64,000 bases of DNA from Agrobacterium fabrum str. C58 (GCF_000092025.1 NC_003063.2:2011578-2075577); one strand, 5' to 3'. Counted from the first letter of the stretch, positions 1 to 10,101 are shown. Notes: generated by a model not told the origin, from the sequence alone. Numbers and translations: made by a program.

Positions 1-823
1 GCCTGGCGGGAGCAGTTTGTATTGCACTTTGAACCTCAGGTGTTGAAAAGGCAGTAGATTCAATCTGTCCCTGACGTGAATGTAAGTAGTGTTCAGATCC
101 TGGCTGACGCTCTCGATGATGAGGGTGTGAGCGTGTCTGCGCTGCTGGCGCGATACTTTTCTGGTCCAGTGACTGCATCAAAATCCTGGATATTGATGGC
201 CGTTTTCTTTTTTATGTCCGAAGGCGGAAAGCCTGTTATGGAAGTCGATGACTTCGATGTCCTGAGGGATGCCCATGGCCTGATTTCTGGGAAGGCGAGG
301 GCAACGCGGCAGCGCGCAATACGATCGAGACAGCTGCAGCAGGACGGTCGGCCCGTTTCACGGGCGCCGCCAACACTGCGCGAGGTAATGCGCGCTTCTG
401 GGATGTCCAGGTTCAGCCGATGCTCGACTACGACACCTGCTGATCGCTGAGCCAGAACTCTCCTGCGATGATCCCAACACTCCCGTTTGCCGGCAGTGAA
501 TCACAACAAAATAATGTAATCAATTGATTGGGTTTGGAGCCTAAGGCAGGGCATCTGCGTCTAGGCCATATAGCGAGCCACAGATACGAAGGAACTCGCC
601 ACAAGCTCAATTACCAAATCTTTAGTTGTGCGCCTGCTCGCGAATACCTAGCTTAATGACGAGGCCGTATCGGATTTGAAATTAGAGACGGGAACCACAT
701 CCCGTCTCGCGTTTCATTCCGGAAAGACCCTTTCTCCAAGGTCGAGATCTCCGTCATGAGTTTTCAATACCATAGAACCATTCACTTTCACCTTCATCAT
801 TTCCCTGCCTGAGGCATGTAACG
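1..823. other. Left-edge region without a recognised gene
   Basis: Frame 1 is open from the window edge to a TAG at 55-57 and could be the last 18 codons of a gene entering from the left (ending ...EPQVLKRQ), but this is too short to identify. An open frame of 124 codons at 76-450 (+) has no recognisable domain, an arginine/serine-rich tail and no convincing ribosome binding site, so I do not call it. The remainder up to the glucoamylase start holds only short open frames on both strands and presumably contains the promoter of the downstream block. Confidence 0.3.
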
Positions 824-3226
824 ATGCGTGCCGCACTTGATTTCGCACCCGGCGCACCCGGCATTGACGCACGCTGGACGTCGAGCGCCAAGAATGGCGT
901 GGGAACCGCGCTGTCGAACACCTCACCAATCTGGTTCACGCTCAGCCACGGCATCCTCAACGAGGTCTATTACCCGAGGATCGATAGTGCCTGCATCCGC
1001 GATCTCGGTCTTGTGGTCACCAGAGATGACGGATACTTTTCAGAAGAGAAACGGGACTGCACCTCCCTTACCCAACCTTTCGAGAGTGGAATTCCCGCGT
1101 TCCACGTCACCAATACGGCGACAGATGGAGCCTATCGGATTGAAAAACAGGTCATCACCGATCCGGCGCGGGCCTGTGTTCTTCTGCATGTGTCCTTCTC
1201 GCCCTTGAAGGGAAAGATGGGGGATTACCGTGTAAGCGTTCTTCTGGCGCCGCATCTAGTCAATGCCGGTAATCTCAACTCCGCCTGGATAGGGGATTAT
1301 GAAGGGCGTCGGGTCTTGTTTGCGGTCGGCCGCTCACGATATCTCGCTCTGGTCTGCGACGGTCCCTGGCGCGCCGCAAGTGCGGGATTTGTTGGCGTCT
1401 CCGATGGCTGGCAACAATTGCGCCGGCACGGACGCCTCATTGAGGAATTCCAGCGGGCGGATGACGGCAATGTTTCGCTGGCTGCGGAAATCGATTTTAG
1501 CGATGCCCATGACACCGCGACGTTGGCGCTCGGTTTCGGCCAGACCGAATATGAAGCTGCATCCTGTGCTGTCGCAAGTCTGAAGTCCGGCTTCAGACGC
1601 GCACACGATGCCTATATCGCCAACTGGCGTGGCTGGCAGGACAGTCTTTGCCCCCTCGACCGCGATACCCATCACGGCGTCAATTCCTATCGCGTCTCGA
1701 CCGCCGTGCTTGCCGCGCATCGTGCCGCTGACCGGCCTGGAGCCGTCGTGGCGAGCCTGTCGATCCCGTGGGGAGCCTCCAAGGGCGATGACGATCTTGG
1801 CGGATATCATTTGATATGGCCGCGGGATCTGGTGGAAGCCGCCGGCGGGTTTCTAGCGGCCGGTGATCACGATGAGGCTTTGGCCATCCTTGATTATCTG
1901 CGCCAGGTGCAGCAACCCTCGGGGCGGTGGCCGCAAAATCTCTGGCTGGATGGCAAGCCCTATTGGCCGGGCGTTCAGATGGACGAATGCGCCTTTCCGA
2001 TCCTGCTTGCGGATATGCTGCATCGGCACGGCCACCTCGACCACGCCGCAAGGGCGGATTACATGCCAATGATCCGCAGCGCTGCGGCTTATATTCTGGC
2101 AAACGGCCCGACGACCGGCGAGGACAGGTGGGAGGAAGATGCAGGCTACAGCCCGTTTACGCTTGCCGTCGAGATCGCCGCGCTGCTTGCCGCTGCTGAT
2201 CTGTTGGATATGGAGGGCGATGCGGCCGAAGCCACGCATCTGCGGCAGACAGCCGATTGCTGGAATGAGCAGATCGAAAGGTGGACGTTTGCCGGTGACC
2301 AGACCATGTGCGCGCAGCTTGGTATTTCGGGCCATTATGTTCGCATCGCTTCTCCCGGTACCACCGATGCCGTTCAGCTCTCGGGCATGACGCCTATACT
2401 CAACCAGACACCGGATCGCGCTTTCCTGCCAACAAGCGATGTCATCAGCCCTGATGCACTTGCGCTGGTCCGCTTCGGCCTGCGCGCACCGGACGATCCC
2501 CACATTCTCGCAACCGTCAAGGCGATCGATCATTGCCTGCGCGCCGAGCTGCCGCAGGGGCCGGTCTGGTACAGGTACACGGGCGACGGGTATGGTGAGC
2601 ACGCTGATGGAACAGCATTTGACGGCACGGGTCAGGGCAGGCCATGGCCCCTTCTGACCGGCGAGCGCGCCCATTACGAACTTGCTGCGGGCAGACGCGG
2701 GGCGGCGGAAGCTTTGCTGACCACAATGGAAAAATCGGCGGGGCAGAGCGGCCTTTTCCCCGAGCAGGTCTGGGATCAACCCGATCTTCCCGACAGGGAG
2801 CTGTTTTATGGCTCCCCGTCGGGCAGCGCGATGCCGCTGGTCTGGGCGCATGCAGAACATATCAAGCTTCTGCGTTCGCTTGCCGATGGCTCCGTTTTCG
2901 ACATGCCGCCGCAGGGTGTGGAGCGCTACATCCGCAACAAGACACCGTCGCATCTTCGAATCTGGTGCTTCAACAACACGATATCAGCCATGCCCACCGG
3001 CAAGGTTCTGCGGCTTGAACTGGCGGATAATGCCATCGTGCACTGGAGCGCCGACAGCTGGGCGACGAGCACAGATACAAATACGACGGCCTCCGGTCTC
3101 GGCACGCATTTTGCGGACTTGCCCGTGCAGGAACTGGCGGCCGGCGGCACGGTAGTTTTCACCTTCTACTGGCGAGATGCTGGAGTGTGGGAAAACGAGG
3201 ACTTTACCGTTCGCCTGGGCGAATGA
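824..3226 (+). CDS. Glucoamylase, GH15 family (glucan 1,4-alpha-glucosidase)
   Basis: This 800-residue protein matches bacterial GH15 glucoamylase/glucodextranase enzymes, which release glucose from the non-reducing ends of alpha-glucans. An N-terminal beta-sandwich domain (about residues 10-275, opening with the typical SHGILNEVYYPR) precedes the (alpha/alpha)6 catalytic barrel. In the barrel I see WPRDLVEAAGG near 332, the probable catalytic acid in RWEEDAGYSP near 435-444 and the probable catalytic base in GLFPEQVWD (Glu near 647). Length and domain order are normal for the bacterial family. No signal peptide is evident, which suggests a cytoplasmic enzyme acting on stored or imported glucan. 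The gene is 37 bp upstream of gnd and in the same direction, so the released glucose can feed the downstream kinase and pentose-phosphate enzymes. The function call is firm; the natural substrate is not known. Confidence 0.92.
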   Translation: MRAALDFAPGAPGIDARWTSSAKNGVGTALSNTSPIWFTLSHGILNEVYYPRIDSACIRDLGLVVTRDDGYFSEEKRDCTSLTQPFESGIPAFHVTNTATDGAYRIEKQVITDPARACVLLHVSFSPLKGKMGDYRVSVLLAPHLVNAGNLNSAWIGDYEGRRVLFAVGRSRYLALVCDGPWRAASAGFVGVSDGWQQLRRHGRLIEEFQRADDGNVSLAAEIDFSDAHDTATLALGFGQTEYEAASCAVASLKSGFRRAHDAYIANWRGWQDSLCPLDRDTHHGVNSYRVSTAVLAAHRAADRPGAVVASLSIPWGASKGDDDLGGYHLIWPRDLVEAAGGFLAAGDHDEALAILDYLRQVQQPSGRWPQNLWLDGKPYWPGVQMDECAFPILLADMLHRHGHLDHAARADYMPMIRSAAAYILANGPTTGEDRWEEDAGYSPFTLAVEIAALLAAADLLDMEGDAAEATHLRQTADCWNEQIERWTFAGDQTMCAQLGISGHYVRIASPGTTDAVQLSGMTPILNQTPDRAFLPTSDVISPDALALVRFGLRAPDDPHILATVKAIDHCLRAELPQGPVWYRYTGDGYGEHADGTAFDGTGQGRPWPLLTGERAHYELAAGRRGAAEALLTTMEKSAGQSGLFPEQVWDQPDLPDRELFYGSPSGSAMPLVWAHAEHIKLLRSLADGSVFDMPPQGVERYIRNKTPSHLRIWCFNNTISAMPTGKVLRLELADNAIVHWSADSWATSTDTNTTASGLGTHFADLPVQELAAGGTVVFTFYWRDAGVWENEDFTVRLGE

Positions 3227-3263
3227 ACGAGCAATAGCGCATTTGTAAAGAAGGAATGTCAGC

Positions 3264-4268
3264 ATGCAGATCGGAATGGTTGGGCTTGGAAGAATGGGCG
3301 CAAACATGGTGCGACGGCTTTTGAAACAGGGTCATGATTGCGTGGTTTTCGACGTCAATCCCGACAACGTTGCGCCATTGGTGAAGGAAGGCGCTACCGG
3401 TGCCACCTCGCCGGACGATCTTGTTGCGAAGCTGTCTCCGCCGCGCGCCGTCTGGCTGATGCTGCCGGCGGCCATCACGCCGAAAATTGCCCGAGATTTT
3501 GCCGCCAGACTTCAGGCCGGCGATGCCATCATCGATGGCGGAAATTCGAACTATCGCGACGCGATCGATCTCGCCGCCGAATTTGCGCCTCGCGGCATTG
3601 ATTTCATCGATACCGGCACATCCGGTGGCATCTGGGGGCTGGAGCGCGGTTATTCGTTGATGATCGGCGGCCCGGTGGCTGCGGTCCAGCGTCTCGACCC
3701 GATCTTCGCCTCCCTTGCGCCCGGCGCAGGTCTGGGCATCGCCGCCGACCCGGTCACCGGAACGGCACCGATGGGATATCTGCATTGCGGTCCATCGGGA
3801 GCCGGGCATTTCGTCAAGATGGTCCACAATGGCATCGAATATGGTGTCATGGCAGCCTATGCCGAAGGTCTCAACATCTTGAAAGCCGCCAATGCGGGCA
3901 CGCAACACCGCGAGGCGGACGCCGAAACAGCCCCTCTCGCCCATCCGCAATATTACCAGTTCGACATTGATCTTCCCGCCGTCACGGAGGTCTGGCGGCA
4001 CGGCTCCGTCATCGGCTCGTGGCTGCTTGACCTCACGGCGCAGGCCCTGAAACAGGACCCGAACCTCGATCAATATGGTGGGCGCGTGTCGGATTCCGGT
4101 GAAGGACGCTGGACCCTGCAGGCGGCCGTCGAAACCGGCGTGCCGGCCCCCGTTTTGGCATCGGCCCTTTTCGAGCGTTTTTCCTCACGCGGCGAGGCCG
4201 AATTTGCCGGCAAGGTGCTGTCGGCCATGCGCAATGCCTTTGGTGGCCATCTGGAGAAAGCCAAATGA
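3264..4268 (+). CDS. gnd: 6-Phosphogluconate dehydrogenase, decarboxylating (short form)
   Basis: The enzyme oxidatively decarboxylates 6-phosphogluconate to ribulose 5-phosphate. The N terminus carries the Rossmann dinucleotide-binding motif [10 protein letters not shown]. The family substrate-binding and catalytic segments follow: [10 protein letters not shown] near residue 92, [21 protein letters not shown] near 117, and [18 protein letters not shown] near 180 with the catalytic Lys and Asn. At 334 residues it belongs to the short class, often NAD-dependent, rather than the roughly 470-residue NADP enzyme; cofactor preference here is inference. Its stop overlaps the zwf start (ATGA), indicating translational coupling within one operon. 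Confidence 0.93.
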   Translation: MQIGMVGLGRMGANMVRRLLKQGHDCVVFDVNPDNVAPLVKEGATGATSPDDLVAKLSPPRAVWLMLPAAITPKIARDFAARLQAGDAIIDGGNSNYRDAIDLAAEFAPRGIDFIDTGTSGGIWGLERGYSLMIGGPVAAVQRLDPIFASLAPGAGLGIAADPVTGTAPMGYLHCGPSGAGHFVKMVHNGIEYGVMAAYAEGLNILKAANAGTQHREADAETAPLAHPQYYQFDIDLPAVTEVWRHGSVIGSWLLDLTAQALKQDPNLDQYGGRVSDSGEGRWTLQAAVETGVPAPVLASALFERFSSRGEAEFAGKVLSAMRNAFGGHLEKAK

Positions 4269-5650
4269 AAGCATCAGCCACGGACAGACAGCGATCGGAC
4301 GTGCTGGTGGTGTTCGGCGCCACGGGTGATCTTGCCTATAAGATGATCTTTCCCTCTCTCTACGCCATGGTGAAACGCGGCGCGCTGCAAACGCCCATCA
4401 TCGGAGTCGCTTTCGACGATTGGCCGCGTGAGCAGCTGATAGCGCGGGCGCGCGATGCGGTCGCCAACCATTTGGACAAGATCGATGAAGCCGTCTTCGA
4501 AAAATTCGCCGCACAGCTGACCTATGTCTCCGGCGATTATCGCAACGAAGCGACATTCGAAAAGCTGCGCACGGCGCTTGGCGGGCACCAGCATCCGCTT
4601 TATTATCTCGCCATTCCGCCTTCCCTGTTCGAAACCGTGGTAACCGGCCTCAACAGGGCGGGCATCGCCGCTTCGGCCCGGCTGATGGTGGAGAAACCCT
4701 TTGGCCGTGACCTTGCCTCCGCCGAAGCCTTAAATGAAGCGTTGCACGCGGTTTTCGCAGAGGATGCTATTTTCCGCATCGACCATTTCCTGGGCAAGGA
4801 AGCCATCCAGAACCTTCTTTATTTTCGTTTTGCCAATGCCTTTCTAGAGCCCGTGTGGAATCGCGACCACGTTGAGAGCGTGCAGATCACCATGGCCGAA
4901 GATTTCGGCATCAGGGGGCGCGGCAAGTTTTATGACGAAGTCGGATGTATCCGCGATGTGATCCAGAACCATCTGATCAATGTGCTGTTGCTGCTGGCCA
5001 TGGAGCCGCCAGCCACCAGCGCCTCGGATGATCTCGTCGATGAAAAAGTGCAGATACTGAAAGCCATGCCGCCGCTCACCCGCGATGATGTGGTGCGCGG
5101 ACAGTTCAGAGGTTATCTGGACGAGCCGGGTGTCGCCTCGGCGTCCAACCGGGAAACCTTCGCCGCCGCCCGCTTTCGCGTCGCCACCTGGCGCTGGAAT
5201 GGCGTGCCTTTCTTCATCCGGTCCGGCAAGAACCTGCCGGCGCATGCAACCGAAGTCGTGGTCCGCTTCAAGCGGCCGCCAATTGCGCTCTTTGGCGATG
5301 TCGAGACAACGCCCGCCAATTATGTGCGCTTCCGTCTGGGCCCGGATATCGCGATCGGAATCGGTGCGCGTCGCAAGGCAGCTGGCGATGGCATGCGCGG
5401 CGAGGCCGTAGAACTCGGCGCGGTCGATGACGGTATCGGTGACATGGCGCCTTATGAGCGGCTGATCGGCGATGCGATGGCCGGCGAGCGTCAGCTCTTT
5501 ACCCGCCAGGATGCGGCGGAACTGGCCTGGAAGATCGTGGAGCCTATCCTCGATGATCCCGCCGTGCCGCCTGTCTATGAGGTGGGAAGCTGGGGCCCGG
5601 CGGAAATGGCAGGGTTTGGCCCGCCAGGCGGATGGGTTGATCCCGAATAA
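4265..5650 (+). CDS. zwf: Glucose-6-phosphate 1-dehydrogenase
   Basis: This protein oxidises glucose 6-phosphate to 6-phosphogluconolactone. It has the N-terminal nucleotide-binding motif [13 protein letters not shown], the family active-site signature [21 protein letters not shown] with the catalytic His, and the C-terminal substrate-binding region around [12 protein letters not shown]. Its 461 residues are close to the usual 480-490. It starts inside the gnd stop codon. No 6-phosphogluconolactonase gene (pgl) lies in this block, so hydrolysis of the lactone must be spontaneous or encoded elsewhere. A general zwf elsewhere in the genome is likely, which would make this an operon-dedicated copy (inference). 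Confidence 0.94.
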   Translation: MKASATDRQRSDVLVVFGATGDLAYKMIFPSLYAMVKRGALQTPIIGVAFDDWPREQLIARARDAVANHLDKIDEAVFEKFAAQLTYVSGDYRNEATFEKLRTALGGHQHPLYYLAIPPSLFETVVTGLNRAGIAASARLMVEKPFGRDLASAEALNEALHAVFAEDAIFRIDHFLGKEAIQNLLYFRFANAFLEPVWNRDHVESVQITMAEDFGIRGRGKFYDEVGCIRDVIQNHLINVLLLLAMEPPATSASDDLVDEKVQILKAMPPLTRDDVVRGQFRGYLDEPGVASASNRETFAAARFRVATWRWNGVPFFIRSGKNLPAHATEVVVRFKRPPIALFGDVETTPANYVRFRLGPDIAIGIGARRKAAGDGMRGEAVELGAVDDGIGDMAPYERLIGDAMAGERQLFTRQDAAELAWKIVEPILDDPAVPPVYEVGSWGPAEMAGFGPPGGWVDPE

Positions 5651-5682
5651 CGCCCACAGACATAGTCGATGGAGGCCAGTAT

Positions 5683-6360
5683 ATGGCAGAGGATCAAACC
5701 GTTCTTGCAATCGATATCGGCGGCAGTCATGTAAAGATCGGCCTGAGCACAGATGGTGAAGAACGCAAGGTTGAAAGCGGCAAGACAATGACGGGACCGG
5801 AAATGGTCGCCGCCGTAACCGCCATGGCAAAAGATATGACCTATGACGTCATTGCCATGGGATATCCCGGCCCGGTCGTTCACAACAAACCGCTTCGGGA
5901 ACCGGTCAATCTGGGCGAAGGCTGGGTCGGCTATGATTATGAGGGCGCTTTCGGTCGTCCCGTTCGCATCGTCAACGATGCGCTCATGCAGGCGATTGGC
6001 TCTTACAACGGCGGACGCATGTTGTTTCTGGGGCTCGGCACGGGTTTGGGCGCCGCGATGATTGTCGAAAACGTTGCCCAGCCGATGGAGATCGCCCATC
6101 TTCCTTATCGCAAGGGCAAAACCTACGAGCACTATGTCAGCGAGGCCTATCGGGAAAAGAAAGGCAACGCTAAATGGCAAAAGCGCGTCCAGGACGTTGT
6201 GGAGCGCCTGAGCGCGGCTCTTGAACCGGATGAGGTCGTCATCGGCGGCGGCAACGTGGAAAGGCTCGAAAATCTGCCGCCGAAGTGCAGACGCGGAGAC
6301 AACGCTATGGCTTTCGAAGGCGGGTTCCGCCTGTGGAAGAACGCGGACCTCATCGTGTAG
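5683..6360 (+). CDS. ROK-family kinase, polyphosphate-glucokinase-like
   Basis: This 225-residue protein of the actin-fold ROK family opens with the phosphate-binding loop VLAIDIGGSHVKIGL, then has the sugar-binding segment VNDALMQAIG and the second phosphate loop FLGLGTGLGAAMI, ending near VVIGGGNVERL. The short length and overall pattern resemble polyphosphate glucokinases (PpgK type) more than the roughly 300-residue ATP glucokinases. Its position directly after zwf (32 bp) fits a role in phosphorylating glucose released by the glucoamylase, giving glucose 6-phosphate for zwf. The phosphate donor (ATP or polyphosphate) cannot be read from the sequence. Confidence 0.82.
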   Translation: MAEDQTVLAIDIGGSHVKIGLSTDGEERKVESGKTMTGPEMVAAVTAMAKDMTYDVIAMGYPGPVVHNKPLREPVNLGEGWVGYDYEGAFGRPVRIVNDALMQAIGSYNGGRMLFLGLGTGLGAAMIVENVAQPMEIAHLPYRKGKTYEHYVSEAYREKKGNAKWQKRVQDVVERLSAALEPDEVVIGGGNVERLENLPPKCRRGDNAMAFEGGFRLWKNADLIV

Positions 6361-6476
6361 GCGGTATTGATTTACGGAGCCACCATCGCACTTTTGTCTC
6401 GCGACTGAAACCAAACCAGTCTCCTCTTCGTATCTAGGCCAGCGACCTGCCTGGCGCTAACGGAGAAGACGGCCTG

Positions 6477-7034
6477 ATGGAGCTTGGAAGGGACGATACG
6501 CGGACGGGTCTGGCCGTAACAGAAGACCTGACGAAGGCGACACTGACCGTTGCCTGGGTCATCATCCTCAACAAGCCGTTTTATCCGCTTTATGTCTGGT
6601 ATCTGGTCGATGCCGATGCTGCTGTGGCATCGCTCGTAACCCTGCTATCGCTGCCGTTTTTCCTTGCGATTCCGTTTCTTGCGAAGAAATCCCATCTGGC
6701 TGCGCGCCTGTCGCTTCCTCTTGTGGGAACGCTTGATACCCTGTTTGAAACAGCGATATTCGGCCACGCATCCGGCACGGAATTTTTCTTTGCGGCATGC
6801 ATCATGCTGGCGGCCATCTCGTTCCGTGCGGACGAGAAACTCTGGCAATATGCGACGGCAATTCTTGTCTTTATCGCCTTCTTCTGCTCGCGCACATTTC
6901 TGGGCGCGGGGCTGCAATCCTGGTCGGCGGACGATCTTGCAACGCTTGTCAATCTGAATACGTTTTCCGCTGCCGGCCTCATGGCCTTTATCGCGCTTCG
7001 ATATGCCGGCTTGTCACGGCGAACTGAAACCTGA
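6477..7034 (+). CDS. Integral membrane protein of unknown function
   Basis: The 185 residues contain roughly five or six hydrophobic segments, including one near residues 25-45, one near 50-70 (LLSLPFFLAIPFLA), one near 100-118 (FFFAACIMLAAISF), one near 123-140 (ATAILVFIAFFCS) and one near 160-180 (AAGLMAFIALRYAGL), with short charged loops. No enzymatic motif is visible. It lies 116 bp downstream of the ROK kinase and 26 bp upstream of the lipocalin gene, all forward, so it may belong to the same transcription unit. I do not recognise a named family. Confidence 0.6.
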   Translation: MELGRDDTRTGLAVTEDLTKATLTVAWVIILNKPFYPLYVWYLVDADAAVASLVTLLSLPFFLAIPFLAKKSHLAARLSLPLVGTLDTLFETAIFGHASGTEFFFAACIMLAAISFRADEKLWQYATAILVFIAFFCSRTFLGAGLQSWSADDLATLVNLNTFSAAGLMAFIALRYAGLSRRTET

Positions 7035-7060
7035 ACCCGATTGATCGACAGGAGGAGTTT

Positions 7061-7591
7061 ATGCAGAAAGATCGCAAGCGCATCATGGGGGCGCTCACAT
7101 TCTCGTTGTTTTTATTCGCGGGCTCGTTCGCTGCTGCTGCCCCCAAGCCCGTTGCCGTTGATGCCGGTCACTATCGTGGCACATGGCTGGAAATCGGTCG
7201 CATGCCGATGCTTCTGACGGACGGATGCGTTGCCGGCTATTCCACCTACCGGCAGGGTAAGTCGGCCGATGAAGTGCTGGTAGAAGATGGCTGCCGCGAA
7301 GGCACGCCGCAGGGCAAGTTGAAGACCATCAACGGTGTTGGAAAGATCGAGGACTTCGCATCTACCAAGGCGAAGATGAGGGTCCGTTACCCGCTTCTGA
7401 TCACGTTCAATTACTGGGTGCTCTATAAATCTCCTGACAAGTCCTGGTTCATCAGCGCCAATCCATCCACCGAAGATGTCTGGGTTTACGCCCGCAGCGT
7501 TCCCTCCAAGGCGAAGCTCAACAGGATGATGATGAAAGTGCGTGAGCTGGGTTATGATGTCAAAAAGCTCGAATTTCCCGCCCAGAAATAA
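7061..7591 (+). CDS. Secreted lipocalin-like protein
   Basis: This 176-residue protein begins with a Sec signal peptide (hydrophobic core TFSLFLFAGSFAAAA, cleavage near residue 25-28). The mature part has the lipocalin first-strand signature YRGTWLEIGRMP (the G-x-W motif), a tyrosine-rich mid region and the late-strand pattern YWVLYKSPDKSWFISANPST typical of bacterial Blc-type lipocalins. Such proteins bind small hydrophobic ligands in the periplasm or at the outer membrane; no lipobox cysteine is apparent, so it is probably soluble. A good Shine-Dalgarno sequence (AGGAGG) stands just before the start. The ligand is unknown. Confidence 0.78.
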   Translation: MQKDRKRIMGALTFSLFLFAGSFAAAAPKPVAVDAGHYRGTWLEIGRMPMLLTDGCVAGYSTYRQGKSADEVLVEDGCREGTPQGKLKTINGVGKIEDFASTKAKMRVRYPLLITFNYWVLYKSPDKSWFISANPSTEDVWVYARSVPSKAKLNRMMMKVRELGYDVKKLEFPAQK

Positions 7592-7610
7592 CCGCTGACG
7601 GAGAGCGCCG

Positions 7611-8309
7611 ATGAAGACCCTTGAAAACGGCTATCGAGCCATCGTCATCGGTGCGTCCGGCGGTATTGGCGCTGCATTGCTTGCGCGCCTCAAGGCCGAT
7701 CCCCGGTGTGCATTTGCCCTGCCTCTGTCTCGCAGCCACGACGGTCTCGACATCACCGACGAGACGACGGTCCGCGAAGCCGCTGCCCGTCTGGAAGACC
7801 AGCGCGGTTCATTCGATCTGATCTTCAACGCAACGGGTGCTTTGGTGGTCGATGGTGCCGGTCCAGAAAAGTCGATACGGGCGATCGACGCCGATCTCAT
7901 GGCGAAACAATTTGCGGTCAATGCCATAGGGCCTGCACTGCTCCTGAAATATTTCACGCCGCTTTTGCAACGGGACAGGCGAAGCGTCTTTGCCTCCCTG
8001 TCGGCGCGTGTTGGCTCGATTGGCGATAACCGGCTGGGCGGGTGGATTTCCTATCGCGCCGCGAAGGCCGCTCAAAATCAGATCATTCGAACTGCGGCGA
8101 TCGAAATTGCTCGCACCAACCGCCAGGCCATCATCGTCGCGCTGCATCCCGGGACAGTCGATACGGACCTTTCCCAGCCGTTCTCGAAGGGCAGAGACCG
8201 GTTCACTCCGGATCACTCGGCTGTGCGCCTTTTGGAGACCATCAACGGTCTCGACGAGAGCCAGACGGGCCGATTTTTCGCCCATGACGGCTCAACGATA
8301 GAATGGTGA
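7611..8309 (+). CDS. Short-chain dehydrogenase/reductase (SDR)
   Basis: This 232-residue SDR has the cofactor loop VIGASGGIGAALLARL at the N terminus, the catalytic Ser in FASLSARVGSIG near residue 128 and the Tyr-x-x-x-Lys pair in ISYRAAKAAQNQ near 146. The sequence style, including a short C-terminal part, resembles the C-factor (CsgA)-like SDR subgroup. It lies 19 bp after the lipocalin gene in the same direction, so it is probably cotranscribed with it. Substrate is unknown. Confidence 0.85.
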   Translation: MKTLENGYRAIVIGASGGIGAALLARLKADPRCAFALPLSRSHDGLDITDETTVREAAARLEDQRGSFDLIFNATGALVVDGAGPEKSIRAIDADLMAKQFAVNAIGPALLLKYFTPLLQRDRRSVFASLSARVGSIGDNRLGGWISYRAAKAAQNQIIRTAAIEIARTNRQAIIVALHPGTVDTDLSQPFSKGRDRFTPDHSAVRLLETINGLDESQTGRFFAHDGSTIEW

Positions 8310-8326
8310 GTTCTGACTTATACAGT

Positions 8327-8344
8327 GCTGTTGCGAGCAACAGC
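8327..8344 (+). terminator. Possible transcription-stop hairpin after the SDR gene
   Basis: GCTGTTGC-GA-GCAACAGC is a perfect 8-bp inverted repeat starting 18 bp after the SDR stop codon. It is not followed by a T run, so it may be a weak or Rho-assisted terminator or an mRNA 3' end stabiliser. Confidence 0.35.
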
Positions 8345-9032
8345 AACTCGACGAAACGAGCTATAAGTTTTCAACATAGCGACTTTGCGCATTGCAGTCT
8401 GATGAACTCGGCCTTCTCGGCGTTCCTGACCTGCAAAGTTTTTGACGTGAGCCCCATCTACGCGTCCGGAAAATTCGATGCTTTCATTGCTTCCGCTCCT
8501 GTTCCCAGCCGGGAATCTAGCGCGAAAAATTCCAATCAAAAACGATCCAGTTTTTTGGAGAGTAGAGCATTCAGATCAGGGGGGGTGTCGAAAAGTCAGC
8601 TAGACGGCCCGGGGAGTTTTTAAGGATATTTGCCTCAGACCGGATCGTAAAGTCGGCAAGGCCCTCATCAGCATGTCGCGATAGCCCGATGTGCCGACGG
8701 CCTGACATTGTATTCCACAGCGCCGTTTACGAAACTGCCGAGTTCCTAGTACGCCTGACGGAAGTGGAGGTCGAGGTCAGCTAGATCGATATCTTTGGCT
8801 AATTGTTATCCTCTACCACCGGCATGGTGCCTGACGTCCGCAACTGGTTAAGCTGTGATGAGATTGTACCAGCCATCAGGGGATTGGTAGAGCCCGTCCT
8901 GGGCACGGGAGGTTCGAGCATTTCCGTCTTCGGGAGGCCGAGAATAACACCCCGAATAATCCGCCCGAACAGGCTATGGGTAATAGCCGATGCCTCCTTC
9001 AACGAGCAGCGGAAACGTGCGCCATTTTCCGC
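8345..9032. other. Non-coding or decayed spacer of about 690 bp
   Basis: There is no credible gene between the SDR and the deoR 3' end. Open frames up to about 106 codons exist (8303-8623 and 8803-9057, plus strand), but they lack recognisable domains, overlap antisense frames of similar length and start without ribosome binding sites. The stretch may be degraded sequence; I see no repeats or IS ends in it. Confidence 0.4.
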
Positions 9033-9764
9033 TTATTTTACAAACGGTAAGGGTTGATCCGAAACAATTGAATTGAAGTCGCCTATGGAAGCATAGCGCG
9101 CGGCCCGCACCTTGCTGAACTTGCTGCTGTCCACCACAAGATGCTTTTGCATTGAGCGTTGCATAACCATCTGTTTGATCGGCACTTCATGAAAGTGTGA
9201 GCAGGTGACGCCATGCTGTTCGTCCACACCGCCGGCAGACAAGAATGCCTTATTTATATTGATGCGCTTTAGCACCTCGATACCCTCATCACCTGAAAAC
9301 GAAGCCGCTTCCGGGTGATAAACTCCTCCGAGCATGATCAGGCGGACATCGTTTCTGCTCGCCAGCTCCTCTGCAACATTAAGGGAATAGCAGATGACGG
9401 TGACATGGGCATTTGCCGGAATCTGCCGCGCCAAATGCGGCATCGTCGTTCCGCAATCGATGAATACAGTGTCATATGGTTCGATCATAACTGCCGCCTG
9501 CCTACAGGCCCGCGCTTTAGCAGTTGCGTGGCTGTCCTTTTCCTGTTCCAGCACATAGTCGCTGCTAACGGTGCCGTCCTGAACCGGAATAATGTAGCCG
9601 CCAAGACAGCTCAGCCGCTCGCCATCGGCGGCAATATCGCGGCGAATGGTAATTTCGGAGACGCCAAGCCTGGACGCGGCGTCCCGCAGCCTCAGTACGC
9701 CCGTTTCCTGAACCAGCCCAGCCAGGGCGTCCAACCTGGCATTGTGTGCACTTATTCTGCTCAC
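9033..9764 (-). CDS. DeoR-family transcriptional repressor of the deoxyribose operon
   Basis: The predicted 243-residue regulator has an N-terminal DeoR winged-helix domain (LRDAASRLGVSEITIRRDI with the typical E-x-T-I-R-R-D recognition helix) and the C-terminal DeoR sugar-phosphate sensor domain (FIDCGTTMPHLARQIP, then a GGVYHPEAASFSG segment near residue 148). I chose the GTG at 9764 because a GGAG Shine-Dalgarno lies 5 bp upstream and the HTH then starts at the usual distance; a longer reading from 9857 adds 31 residues unlike the family. It is divergent from the transporter and deoC operon, so it most likely represses that operon and is released by a pathway sugar phosphate (inference). 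Confidence 0.88.
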   Translation of the reverse strand: MSRISAHNARLDALAGLVQETGVLRLRDAASRLGVSEITIRRDIAADGERLSCLGGYIIPVQDGTVSSDYVLEQEKDSHATAKARACRQAAVMIEPYDTVFIDCGTTMPHLARQIPANAHVTVICYSLNVAEELASRNDVRLIMLGGVYHPEAASFSGDEGIEVLKRININKAFLSAGGVDEQHGVTCSHFHEVPIKQMVMQRSMQKHLVVDSSKFSKVRAARYASIGDFNSIVSDQPLPFVK

Positions 9765-9875
9765 CTTGTCTCCGCTTTCGGTTTCTCGCTGTGCGTCATA
9801 TTTCGGTGTTACTTTGCTCGCAATCGCACATCTCTGCGCTTGACAGAAGAATAACAAACATGAAACGATCGAAAC

Positions 9876-9899
9876 ATAATGATCGGATTATATCATAAT
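9876..9899. promoter_or_regulatory. Putative DeoR operator in the divergent promoter region
   Basis: The intergenic region between the repressor and the transport operon carries repeated ATAAT/ATTAT half-sites: ATAAT at 9876, ATTAT at 9887 and ATAAT at 9895, forming overlapping inverted repeats, with another CATTAT near 9906. The location upstream of the GTG at 10102 and close to the repressor's own 5' end suits an operator shared by both directions. The assignment rests on symmetry and position only. Confidence 0.45.
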
Positions 9900-10101
9900 A
9901 GTTCGCATTATCGGGAGAGGAAAACAACAGGTTTCTGGGGCACATCGTGGCCCATCCACCGGGGGCATGGGAATCCTTCCGGGCGAATGAGGAGGCGTCG
10001 GACGCGTGAGAACCAGTTTCCGGCGTCAGTTATCGAACATTGTCGGGTGCTGGGGCTGGAATAGTTCCCACACATTGCAGTTTCAAAGGGAGGAGTTATC
10101 C

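Noticed and set aside
76..450. 124-codon open frame at the left edge
   Set aside because: No domain, Arg/Ser-rich C-terminal part, no ribosome binding site; probably chance.
1680..2953. Long minus-strand frames opposite the glucoamylase gene (up to 366 codons)
   Set aside because: Antisense shadows of a GC-rich gene with clear family motifs on the plus strand.
4844..5830. 328-codon minus-strand frame opposite zwf
   Set aside because: Shadow of zwf; no family similarity and improbable composition.
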